DNA from: Ampelomyces quisqualis
Lineage: Eukaryota; Ascomycota; Dothideomycetes; Pleosporales; Phaeosphaeriaceae
DNA length: 64,000 nucleotides
Reading direction: 5' to 3'
NCBI GenBank assembly: GCA_018398575.1
Contig: JAGTXZ010000005.1
Span: 806,001 to 870,000 of the forward strand
The position numbers were made by a program, and so were the translations under genes. A model generated the notes under the pieces. That model was not told the origin of the DNA, searched no databases, and saw only the letters and a program-made list of their open reading frames with translations. Positions within the stretch are counted from its first letter, which is position 1. Every line of letters begins with the position of its first letter. Shown here piece after piece: positions 12,764 through 24,307 of the stretch.

Positions 12764-15700
12764 ACCGACAACCGCACGAGGCCACTGGCCTCGCATCAAA
12801 ATGGCTATATCGAACTCGAAAAGTGTATATTCAGGAGACGGAAACACATCGGGCAGGAACTGAGCGAGCATCAGTAATGGAATTCACATGTGGCATATTA
12901 GAAGAGGAGGACTTCACGATATTGTTTTCTTTGAATCGCATTAGAGTAAGTTCACATGACGGATTACAGGCATGATCATGGCATTTAGCGTGGGTTCAGC
13001 GGTTTGCTTCAGGTCATCTTCTTCGCATCGTTAAGCAACACAACATCGCAGCGGTAGATTTGCAGCATTTCTCATTTTCGTTTCCATGTTTTCACTTTGT
13101 TTCCTACACCATCGGTACGGCAATGATTGTGCATTTGCAGCAGCGATACAGTTTCCTACTGGCATTTCAGCACAAGCAAGACACGGCATAGCTTAGCGAG
13201 GGTTTTCAGCATCTTCGTCAACGACATCCTCCACATCATAGAACTCTTTTCTGCGTCATAGCGACTTAGCATTTGCGCCAGCGCATAGATACCCGGCCAG
13301 CATGGCTAGGGCATTTCCAGTAGAATACACAACGTCGTTCATCTCCGAAGTCCAACCCCTCCTACTATGACTCTCCTGAACATGCAAAGCTTGTCGCCAA
13401 ACCAACAGTCAAGCATCCCGTGCTAATACGTAGTGTGGCGGTGAAGAACACGCCCGTTGGCGCCAGGTATATTTCCACCGCCTTCGAGTCCGTTTACCCC
13501 GGGTCATCGACGTACCCGGTGGCGGCGTGCATTCTAGTCGGTCAAAAGAGCACCTACGTGGCGCCTCTTGTCACCGCTTTACGACGATTTGACAAGCAAC
13601 CTACACATGGTGGTGTAGAGTGCGTTGTCATTCCGCACAGCCTCGACGACGCGTGACGTCTCATAGTCGAAAATGACAGAGTAAGGCCGAGGATAGAGGG
13701 GCGCGGGCTGCATGAACCTTGGCTACACGCTGTGAACCATCCTTGTTTTATTTCAGAACGCCATGGTAATGACAGCGCAGACACCAGTTCATGGGACCTG
13801 GGCTGCTGCAGCCCCATAAAAAAGGGCAGATTAAACTGGATCATCAGCGTTCGCCTGGCTGTCGCCTAGGGTCGAAAGTGGTGTGGTTAGGTATCGATAC
13901 TATGGTGCGGCAGATCACTCACCGAGCAACCACGCTCGTCCCCTGTTCCCTTCACTACATGATCCCGTGTGTCTTGGACAAATCTTCCTCGAACCTTCGG
14001 CCGCAGGGCTGAAAACCTTCTACCCCACCCTCACTCAATCGTGAAACGCTGCAGAAGCACGACCAACCTCGCTCCAGCGTTGTCTACATGTCACGCCAGT
14101 TTCATTACTCTTGCAGCCTGTTTCTTTTTCAGAACACCCTTATGGTTTGGACATGTCATTCGGAGCGGCAACACCTGCTGTGCACAGGCAACTGTTCATT
14201 CAGGCATACGTTCGGCATGAACGTCAATGCCGCGCTGAACTAGTGCGGGACCAGGTGTGTGGGTTGTGACCAACGAGCATGACACAAACGACCGCTTGGT
14301 CGAATGAATATTGCAATTACCCCCCATTATTCATCCGATTTGTTCGATTTCCTTCGAGGCTTACTTACTTGCTCGGGCAGAGAGGGGTCCACATGGGCGC
14401 CGCAATCATCTGCGAACATGTGCAAACGGGTGACATTGCGCGTGAGGGGCATGCGTTGCGCGGGTTCCGCGTCCGTTTGTAGGTAACAGTGCTCGACGAA
14501 GATCAGACGACTTCCATTCTTCTTCGAGAAGCTTTCTGCGGTCCCGCAATCTGCTTCGTCGTCACCACCTTATGTCGAGTGGTCGCCCCAAGCCCGGTAT
14601 GAGAGAGGCATGAGTCGCAGACGGTCCGACACCACCCGTCTCCTTTGGACACACGATCTATCCACATGCGCCCACGAGGTTACATACCGCAGAGAGACGG
14701 AAATGTCCATGCGGCTGAGATTGTGTATCTGCTCGCCATCCATCAACGCACCAGTGACATTGCAATCTGCCGGGATTGGCCCTAGTTGCACAAAACCGTT
14801 CCAGGATATGCGAAACACGACCGTTTTTGGACATGAACCATAGTTTGGCGATGGGATCCTATCCACCTGTTCAGACTTGCACCTTGGCCTAGCAGATTGC
14901 GACACGCACTAGAAGCGCGAGAAGAATATTCTTCTGACAGTCCTGTCATTTCGGCATAATGCCCATGTCAGTTCTCCAAGCTTGGATATTACGTTTGCTC
15001 GATGAGGTAATGTACATGGCTAGAAGTCGATACGCATAGTTTGAAAATTGAGGCGCTGCAAGGTCCACCTGAATGAGCGCTCGTCTTCCAGCTGTGGGCG
15101 TTGAAGGTCTCAGATGTTGAAACACAACATATTGCGGCGTGACAGGAGTCCATCTCCCCATGCTTCAGCTACTGGCATGCGTGCATACACTACAATAATG
15201 CATCAGAGCCGGCGGCCCAATGCAAGATGAAATCAGGAAGCCACGCGTACGGTTTCCCTTGGCTTCATCTTTGCGATCAAACCTTCCATCGATTGGCTTT
15301 GCACAGTTGGGTGCCTTCTGCACAACATGAAACGCTAAGCTCGACACGATGCCTTGATCTCACTCGGTCATGAAACCTCTCCGCCTCGGATCTGCACCGC
15401 GCGAACTCGCACTTTCGCCATCATATTCCGCACCTTTCCTCCCCTGATTCGTGATTCAGCCAGTCAGCATGATCGCCGCGCCAAGCGAAGATACGAGGCT
15501 AACAAAGTAGTGCCGATCGCGATTGCGGCTCTTTTTGTCTGCTCACGGACCGCGGACCAGCCGTCAGCCGTCGAGGGCAACGAGCACAGATGAGGTGTGT
15601 GGGAAAACGATTCATTCTAGGCGGGCAGTCCCATCTTTTGGGCGACTGTGTGGTCGAACGGGTTGAGGAAAGCAGATGAGCACGTCTTCCTATATACAAG

Positions 15701-17338
15701 GCCGCGTAGAAATGACGTGTAGTGTTTCGCAAAAAGGGGATTTACGAGGCTAGTATGACGGACAAGGTTCACGGTGGAAGATGATGGTGATGGTGGACAA
15801 CACGTGACGTCGACTATCCCGAGGTCCAGAGTCACCAGCCATCTTAGTACCGAACCAACACACGCACCTGCTCACCGTTCATCCATGCATTGACCATCCG
15901 CCGACCCAATATGCTCATTAGACAAGTCAAGATCTATGCCGTCACACAAGATGGTCCCGCGTTTAAGTCGATACCGGAGCGCGAATTCGCTAGCCAAACA
16001 TCTCTAATCCATCCGTCTTGTCTCCATCTTCACCGGAAACCAACATGGTCGAACTACACCGCTCCACACCGCTCGACGCAGCAATCTGAAATGACATTCT
16101 CAACCTAGACACCACCGACTTCAACATGTGGGCCTCCATTCTCAAAACATGCTCGCTCGCTTGGAAGCGCCGCCATGGCCTCAAGCAATACCTAACTAGC
16201 GTTACACGACATAAGCTCCCACCGGGAACCCGGCAGCCATCCTATTTGCCCACCCCCCCCCAAACCAACGGACAAAAGCATGCATTCATCGGTCCTCATA
16301 TTCGACACACGTCGTGCACCGTCACACAAGCCCGGGGACTCCCAGCCCCAAGAAAAGACACGATCAAGTCGCCGCAGCGTACGAAGCGATTGGGCACGGG
16401 GAAAACAACATGTACATCTCATCTGCGTTTGGGGGTTTGGCTTTCATACAACAGGCCCTGCAGCCCCCCAACGCACACATGCTGGATTCTGATTTAAAAA
16501 AAAATAAAAAATCAAATGCCAATGCCAATCACACCTCTCCAGGCTCCGCGAGATTAATTTTTTTTTTCTCTCCTCGTTCGTACTACGCTCGCTTGCAAAC
16601 GTCGGGCGGGACAATGGTAATCTAGACACGGGAATGTGCAGACTGCGAAGCAAATGAGTGTAGTAGCGGTGAATCTAGCGGTGAAGGGAACAGGTGTTGC
16701 CGTTGGAGTGATTTGCGATTGATGGGAGAAAGAACAGAGGGAAGATTAGCGTTGAGTAGGGGGGGCATCATGTTTGACTGTGGTGAGTATGATGCAAGTA
16801 ACTGAGTCGGCAGCGAACGCATAACGCCACCGTCCAACGACGGAGTCTTGGGTACACAAGTCAGGTAGCTATCTGACGCGAGACGACAAGGATATCGCGG
16901 TTCGTAAACAAAAGGTGAAGCGAGTTTACCAAGAAAAATTGGCCATTTGAGAGACTCCTCCACACACACACACACCTCATTGTTCAGCTGCGAGAAAGAA
17001 AGGGAAAAAGCCCACGCTAAAAACCTTGCGAACCCAAAGTTCACGAACGAACACGAACACCCAGCGCTACGTAGCAAAAGAAGAGGAGAACCCACCAGCG
17101 CTAGCCCCACACACCCACACAATCACGCCTCCACACCACCATCACAAACGCCAGGAACGGGGACCACGATATGCAACGAACCGATAGATCGCTCTAGTAG
17201 GTAGGTGATGCAGAGTACCGCCGAGTGGTTGTTTTCACCGCTTCTTTCTGTGCGTGTGGATCGTAGCTGGCTTTTTGAAAAAAGAGAAGGATTGGCGAGC
17301 GCAGGAAACGGGACCAGATACAGAGTACGGAGAGTAGA
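12764..17338. other. 4.6-kb stretch without a supportable gene
   Basis: No frame here shows a domain, sustained codon bias or a plausible exon chain. It contains an A-run and T-run pair (about 16495-16565) and a short CA dinucleotide run near 16962. The right end should be the 3' region of the Mif2 transcript. It may hide non-coding RNA or long untranslated sequence. Confidence 0.5.
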
Positions 17339-19922
17339 CTACTCGTCAATAGGCGCCGCCACCTCACGAGCCTGGGCGAAAAAGACGCGTGCCGTCCCGC
17401 TACCGACGTTCTTGATGCTGTATGTATTCCCTTTGCAATGATAGGTCAGTTTCCGGGTTTTCCAGATCGCAAACGAGCGCCAATGAAAATGGTCGTCACG
17501 CGCCACAAATGGGGAAGCGAGAAATACATGTGACGGGAGAAAATGAGAACATGGGGGTCGAGCAACACGTCTGAGTGAGGGGTACACGGCGTCTAATGTC
17601 ACACAGCATGCACAGCACGCTGTTCGGGCGACCAACTCAGGGAACGGGAACACGTTGCCATGTCGCTTCGCTTGCCCTGGCCCTGACGGTGCGATGTTGA
17701 CGAACGCTGTGGTTACGCAACGCCACATGCGCACAGAACATGCGATGTCCCAAGAAAAGGTCGGGCGGCTTCGAATGCTGGGAGGCTGCCGGACAAGTGT
17801 AGAAAGCCAGTGTGCGATGGAATGCAGGAGCGCTGGATAATGGAGAGGAGGAAATAGAAAGGACAGGAAATGCGACTTACCTCGAGGAACTTGCCAGATG
17901 CCCCCTTTGTGCACAGTAAACTCATTCTCATGGACCTTCACTTCCACTGTGCCAGATTGAACATTGAATACCATATGCATCTTGCGCGAGTTTTTTGTGC
18001 GCTTCATTTGATCTGCCCGAAGCTCGATGAGGCCCCAGTTGAAGAAGTCCCCAGCGGAAGACAGCTTCGTGTACTGGAAGGAGCCATCTGGGACGTCGAT
18101 TGGCTTTATGCCTTTTTGTGCCCAAGCAATTTCTATGAGCTGGTTAAATACCGTCGATGTGCTCACAGAACGATGAAACCTACTGTCTTCTACAATGTCG
18201 TTCGAGATGACATCCTGGGTAGAATCGTAGTCTCTGTAATTACCGACTAAAATGCCTTCCTCCTCTTCCCATGGATCGAGTTCGACCTCTTCCTCTTCGA
18301 CCACAGTGAGAGCTCGCTTCTTGCCCTTGGCCACAGCTTTGTAGCTCTTGCGTTCTGGTTCGGTATCTTGATTCTTGACGATCGAGGTCATGCTACCCGC
18401 GGGATCGTAGGCGATGCGATCATTCTTCCAAAAGTCGATGGGTGCAACACGATGTCTGCCAGTGCGCCCGATCCGTGCCACAGCTTCTGGTTCAAGCTCA
18501 CGGTACACTGAAAGGTGCCGTCCTCGGCCGTAGCGCGAGCCCAGAGACGTTGTAGACATCTGCTCGATATCCTTCTTGCTAAGAGGATGACCGTACACAT
18601 CTACAAGCTTGCCAGCATCGTCGTTGTTGATTGCAGGGATTTGAGAATCCGATTTGCTCTTCCCCACTGGCTTCTCTTTGACCTTCGCAGCAGGTTTGGT
18701 AGGCTTTTTGAACTCACTGCTTGCCTTTGTCTTCGCAGCCGTGCTCTTAGCAGCTTTCGGGGCCGAATGTTCCTTTTCCGGCTCGACCTTAGCACGTGGA
18801 GGCCTGCCTCGTCGTTTCGGTGCGGGTGCTGCTTCAGAGACCTCGACTGGCTCTGTCGACAGTTCAGAAGAAGAATCCAGAATACTGGTTTCCTGCTCTA
18901 CCATGTCTGAAACACGCTTCGATCGCCTTGACGTGGCAGCTGGGACCACAGCCGAATTCCTTCCCTTCTTTTGAGTCTCAACAGCCGGCGCAGAAGTTGG
19001 GTCTCGCTTCCGTAGTTTGAGCGCACTCGATCCCTCCTGATGTGTCGGCTCGAGAACGTCACTTTTCCTCTTTCTGCCTCGCCTTGCGGGCTCTCTCACG
19101 GGTTCGGGTGTTATCTCCGACTCTTCGAGGTTTACAAGGTCCTCGACCGCTTCGGCGGGATTGGTAGTATCGTCACCAACATGCGCGATGGACGTCTCTT
19201 CTACAATACCATTGATGACTACCGAATCATCGTGTGTCGTGGTCTCTTCCTGCACAAAACTTTCTTCCAGCACGGCGCTGTTCTGTGGCATGGGCGACTC
19301 ATCTTCCGGTATGTCGTAGACGCTTGATCGTTTCCCACGGCGCTGTCCAGAGCCGCTGAGGGCCGGTGTCTCTTGTAGACTCGATTCATCTTGCTCGAAA
19401 TCTAAGCGCCGCGCAACTGCGGGGTGTGAGGCGGCGCGCGCGGGACTGGATGGGCCAATTGAGCTGCCTCGGGGGGCAATGGACGATTGTCTGCGCGGCG
19501 ACGATCCGAGTGCAGTCTTTTTAGGTGATCGTGACCGTGGTGGAGGTAGATGTGTGCGACTGTTGCGCAGGATCTGGTACGAAGTGGTAAGATCTGGAAT
19601 GGAGCCTTCAGAACTCGTGTCAGCGCAAATGTGCGAGTATAGCGATTGAAACACGCGCATACTCTCTTGTATATCCATCGACTCTGACGCGGTTACAGTC
19701 CCTCCGCGTTTGGGTGGTGACTTCTCCGGCGAGGAAAAGATGCCTGAGATGGGCTCTAGGCCATGTTCATCGTATACGCCTCGATCTGCGAGCGTGATGC
19801 CCGTTTTCCTGCGACCGTCAGATGTATGCGCGCGTTCGCAGTTGTTGTTGAGCCTACCTTCCTTGGACACCAACATCGTAGAACTGGTTCTCACGATTCT
19901 CGCGTTTTCTTTGTGGCGCCAT
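17339..19922 (-). CDS. MIF2: Inner-kinetochore protein CENP-C/Mif2
   Basis: Three exons, 19922..19858, 19808..17881 and 17430..17339, encode 694 residues. The first exon gives the start MAPQRKRENRENQFYDVGVQ, and a 49-bp intron splits the Arg codon of the following GRKTG. The conserved N-terminal block continues to GIFSSPEKSPPK, the Mif2 N-terminal signature. A long basic/acidic disordered region with AT-hook-like PKRRGRPPR follows. The CENP-C motif is HRVAPIDFWKNDRIAYD, which binds the CENP-A nucleosome. The C-terminus is the cupin dimerisation domain, completed only after a 450-bp intron (17880..17431), with NTYSIKNVGSGTARVFFAQA. The protein links centromeric chromatin to the outer kinetochore. 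The long last intron is unusual; phase and cupin continuity support it. Confidence 0.92.
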
Positions 19923-20799
19923 TCTTTTGTCTACTTGCACTTTCACGTTGCAGCGTCAGATTCGCGCTGACGAGTCGTTGGAGGTGCGGTTGCTAGATAG
20001 AGGTCGTTTGTTGTTCGCGCAAGCCTGGGCTGTAAACGAACTAGTCGGCGCGTGTAGACGATGAGGCGGGTGGTTTTGCTTGGCGAAACATGTGAGTACC
20101 CGACAAACATCATCACAAGGTGAGAGATACTTGAGCAAAAAAATATGCAAGGTGAACAGCTGTTCAATTCATGGTGGTCACAACACTTCGCGCGATGGGA
20201 CAAGGTGAACAAGGACGACGCTTCCATGAGATGTATGCGAGATTCTTAGCATATCACGTCGCAATACAAGAGACAGTAGTCGCAGGAGCCTTTCTCAAGA
20301 TGGAGAGAAGCTTTTTGACGTCTTCGTGTTGCAACTTCGATCTAGATCCTTTGCCATTCAAACATGGCTAGGGATGATCCCAGACTTCCGCTATAGGAGC
20401 TCGCTTTTCCGTTTCGTGGGCGCACATCACCCATTCCTTGCTCGCGTAGAGGATCCGCTCTCCCATCCACCCACATTGTATCTCCAGCCAGACGCAAGAT
20501 TTTTCCTGATTCGAGAACTTCTGCGTTGGCCAACTCTCATGTCGTTCGGGTAACCGATAGAACGAAGTCGAATGATGCCTGGCGATAATATGCTTTTCGT
20601 GTAAGCGTCGAAAAACGGCCGCCAAGCCGTAGAAATGAGAAAATGTACAAGAAAGAAAAAAGTCATAATCGTGTCGATGATTCGGGAATCGTGGTGGCAA
20701 TCTCTCCAAACGGAAAACCCCGTTCGCACGGGACAGGGCGAACCCTGGCATCAAGAACTACTCCAGATCAAAAACATCGACGGGATCCAAGGAGTGACT
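19923..20799. other. Intergenic: Mif2 promoter and Gis2 3' region
   Basis: An 877-bp gap between two genes on the same strand. Open frames on both strands lack domains and look like chance. It should contain the 3' untranslated region of Gis2 and the promoter of Mif2. Confidence 0.6.
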
Positions 20800-21505
20800 C
20801 TAGTTGGGGCATGCGCTCTGAACGTGGCCGGGCTGCTTGCAGCGGTAGCAGACACGCTCAGTAGAGGCCTCCTGGGGACAGTCGCGGGACAAATGGCCAA
20901 CCTCGCCGCCTATACGTTATTAGCAGCGTTCAACAAACTGTTTCGCGAGTCGCTTACAGTTGTAGCACTTCTGGCCCTGTGTGCAGTCACGACTCATGTG
21001 GCCGAAGCCTCCGCAAGAATAGCAGGTGGTCTGGCGAGCACCGCCGTATCCGCCGGCACCTCCGCCATACCCTCCACGGCCACCACCGTAGCCACCAGCA
21101 CCAGCACCAGCACCATAGCCACCACCCTGGGAACAGTTGCGGGCAATGTGACCCCGCTGTCCACACTTGTAGCATTCCTGGCCGCCACCAGCACCACCCA
21201 TACCGGCGCCACCCTCCTTGGTGCACTCGCGGCTGATGTGGCCAGTGTCACCGCATCGGTAGCAGGTCTTCTCGGCCTGGGGGTTTTGGCACTCGCGGCT
21301 CACGTGGCCCTTCTCGCTGCAGTTGTAGCAGGTTGGGGTTCCCTTGGTTGGACACTCAGCAGCGCGGTGAGAGTTGTCTCCGCCTGTTTTACGTGTAAGC
21401 GAGAATCTCTCATGTACTCGAAGTAATGGTGGCGAATCTAGCGTTCGACTTACAGTTGTAGCAGCCGCGGCCACCTCCGCCAGTTGCTGATGCTTGGTAA
21501 TCCAT
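20800..21505 (-). CDS. GIS2: CCHC zinc-knuckle nucleic-acid-binding protein (Gis2/CNBP)
   Basis: Three exons, 21505..21454, 21383..20958 and 20909..20800, encode 195 residues with seven CX2CX4HX4C knuckles, for example CYNCSEKGHVSREC, CYRCGDTGHISREC and CYKCGQRGHIARNC. Knuckles 4 and 5 are separated by a Gly/Tyr-rich linker. The start is MDYQASATGGGGRG. Both introns fall after the T of the second Cys codon of a CYNC motif (knuckles 1 and 6), and splicing restores that Cys in both cases. Family members bind single-stranded nucleic acids, affect translation of selected mRNAs and join stress granules. Stopping at the second donor would lose the last two knuckles. Confidence 0.93.
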
Positions 21506-22364
21506 TTTGTAGATGTCGAAGAAGAGACCTTTGGCATGTCAGGAAGTTTTCGCAGCATGTGCGACAAACGCGCCGCGACGCGGGGCTCATACCGTAAAAG
21601 TCGTCGAGAAGAGATTGTCGTTGAAGGTTGAAAAAGTCGTGTGATAGTGAAAGTTTCCAAGTATTGTGCGAACTTCTGCGAACAAATCCGCCTCCAATTG
21701 AACTTTGAAGTCGAGTACGTGTGGAGTGTCGAAGAGAAAGAGCGAGGGGCACGCTGCGGGACAGATATTTTCTCTTTGGCGCTAAAGTCTGGAAGGCGTT
21801 AGGCTAGAAACAGACTAGCTCCGTTTGCCGCCGAGGATGTTTCTTGGAATGGAGTACGGTTGCGGCATCAAACAACAAAAAAAGCGACGTGCCTACTGAG
21901 ACCATTGTCTGAAGCGTTTCGGAACTTTGCATCGTCGATATCCTTCGTGGCTGCGATACAAAATTGCTCGCAGGATGGCGCGCAGACTGGACCGTGGGGT
22001 CAGTCTTGGGAGGCAAGACCGCATAACCGAACAGCCAGATCCACATGTGGCGATATGTGTGCCGTTTCCGATCAAACCGTCCGAAGCCCGCGCGTGTGCA
22101 ATATGAGCAGGAAGAGTGCCTGTCTACATTTGACGCATGGCTAGGAGGGTGCACCAAGTCTCTGAAATGAGGAAGTCCGAACGGCACCAGTTTCACCTGT
22201 GCCAAAGAGACACACTGAGAGTCGAGAGTCCTGACGACGATGTGGCCTCGAACGACGTGTAGCTCAACCTAAATAGTCTTAGATCGAGACGTACCTCCGT
22301 TGTGCAATAAACGATTGAAGGCAACTTCCTGATTTGGGAAGTTTGTACGCCCAGTTGTCCGTGG
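21506..22364. other. Intergenic: Gis2 promoter and F-box gene 3' region
   Basis: An 859-bp stretch. No open frame shows a domain or convincing codon bias. CT/GA-rich segments just upstream of 21505 look like an ordinary fungal leader. Confidence 0.6.
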
Positions 22365-24068
22365 TCAAGTGAAGTCATAGACCACAAGTGCCTGATTCCC
22401 TTCATGCTTCTCCCGAAGCACGATGACATTCTTTTCGTCGAAACCTATCCATCCACTGCTTATAGTTGAGTCATCAAACCCCTGATCAAGGGCCAGACGT
22501 AACCCAGCCTTGTCCTGCGTGACATCCTCCTCGGGCTTGTTGGGGTCACCGAGTACGTTTGAAGGTTGGACTCGGACGCTCATGTCACCATTTCGAAAGC
22601 GTCGCCGATTCGCCAAAGAGGTGATGCCGCCTTCAAGATCCCAAACTCTGAGTTCGTCGCCTAGCCTGCTTACAGACACGGCTTTACCGCGCATTCCAAC
22701 ATGAGCACCAGAAATGGCAGAAGTATGGCCCCAGAGTCGGTTGCCCGGACTGATAGACAACGCAGTCGATGTTGACTTGACCAGATAGAGAGAGAGTGTG
22801 TTGTCGGGATGAGCTGCAAGGAGGTATGGATGGGAATAGGACATCGACGTAGGCTTCGAAGTGCTCGGACTGCTTGGTAGTGAAGCTTCTCGTGCAACAC
22901 CTAGGGACGGTGACGAGGATCGTGTGGGTTGAGATGATGCAGAGCGGTATGCAGATAATGTTAAAGAATGATCATCAGCTGCTGTTGCCAGGCGGGACTC
23001 CAGTAGTTCGCCCTCGTGTGAAAGCCTTAGCTCCTGCACGCCAACAGTCCATCCTGATAGATAGGTGGGAAGCGAGTATGCAATGGCAGCGGTCATGCTC
23101 GCGGATGACGTTCGCAAAGACAGCGATACTGGAGGCCATGCAGTGTGCGACCGCAGAGAGTATAGAAGCCGGGGAGCCTGTGTGTAAACCGCTTCTTCCG
23201 TTTCGGGAAATACGTACAGAGATAGAAGATGATCTTCGGTCATGGTGAGGAGGTAGGGCGACGAGTACGCAATCGCCGACAATGCACCATTTGTGGACTG
23301 CGGATGCGTAAAACGGCACTCGAACTTGGCTTCATCTCTATTTAGAGTGTACAAGGAGAAAGACCCGTCTTGGAAGCCTATGGCGACTCTATCGCAAGCT
23401 TGAACGATGTCTGCTGCATCTATAGCCATGGATATAGGTAGACGCAGCGTGTCGTTGCCAGATATGGCAAGCGATGCCGTCGTGAGTAGATTCCGGTCGT
23501 GTCGTGAGCTCCATGCCCGCAGGCCGGATATAGCATCAGCTGCGAATATCGTGCTGTTTGACATCATGGCGAGCAGAGGCGGGTCGTGTGGCCTCTCGGC
23601 AATGACGATCTCACTGACAGCACATTGACCATGAGACCAGTTGTGCCGTAGTCGGTACTGCTGTTTCCAATGTGTCTTGACTCCATCTCTGACAAGACAC
23701 TTGTCGTCCAGCCACTTCGACAGCCTTGATGAATAGTGAAGCCGGTCGGCGGAGCCGACATCCTTGATTCCAGGTATACGTGACGCCCTTGGGAGAACAA
23801 ACGTGCGATAATATGCGGCTTTCCAGAGTTCCGCATCGATAGCGAGACGACTGAGCTTTTTCGATAGCCTGACAGACAGTGTCAGTTTCACGTGTAGTGT
23901 ACGAAGAATGGTATGTTACCTCTGGCACACGAGTAGCGAATCAACAGGAACGAAAGACAAGATGCGCACGAGGAGCTCGTCGCTGAGTTTAGACAGTCTA
24001 TCAAGATTTGTGACACGGCGCACTTTGGCGGGGTGCTCACCATCACAGTCCTCACGCGCACGCTTCAT
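22365..24068 (-). CDS. F-box / WD-repeat protein
   Basis: Two exons, 24068..23920 and 23868..22365, with a 51-bp intron in phase 2, give 550 residues. The first exon encodes MKRAREDCDGEHPAKVRRVT and then an F-box core, LDRLSKLSDELLVRILSFVP, which continues across the intron into LSRLAIDAELWKAAYYRTF. The rest reads as WD-like blades, including SRLGDELRVWDLEGG, and ends DEKNVIVLREKHEGNQALVV. F-box proteins recruit substrates to SCF ubiquitin ligases through Skp1; here the WD region would be the substrate reader. The substrate is unknown. The gene is divergent from Ctp1/Sae2 with 239 bp between the start codons. Confidence 0.85.
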
Positions 24069-24307
24069 AGTGGCCAAGTGAATGTGGGAACATTCTTAGA
24101 ACCGTGGTGGACTTATCGTTATCGCCTCTTAACGTTACAGTAGTCCGTGCGTTCGGCGAAGACCAACGTGACCACGCGACGCGGTAGCGCGTTTCGCGAA
24201 AGTCGCCGCCAGGCAGCACACATCGCCAGCACTTCAGACGGAACACTCGACCACGTCAACGAACTCGGCTCGCTCAATGTCTGGGGTTCATTTAAGAAAG
24301 CTGAGAT
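24069..24307. promoter_or_regulatory. Bidirectional promoter, F-box gene / Ctp1
   Basis: Only 239 bp separate the two divergent ATG codons (24068 minus, 24308 plus). Both promoters must overlap here, so the two genes are likely co-regulated at least in part. No specific operator was recognised. Confidence 0.6.

Noticed and set aside
16622..17122. A 166-codon minus-strand frame after Mif2
   Set aside because: Low-complexity Cys/Val/Leu composition from CA/GT-rich DNA; no homology-like motif.
20635..21426. A 263-codon plus-strand Ala/Thr/Val-rich frame looking like a membrane protein
   Set aside because: It is the antisense of the Gly/Tyr-rich Gis2 gene; the zinc knuckles on the minus strand are decisive.
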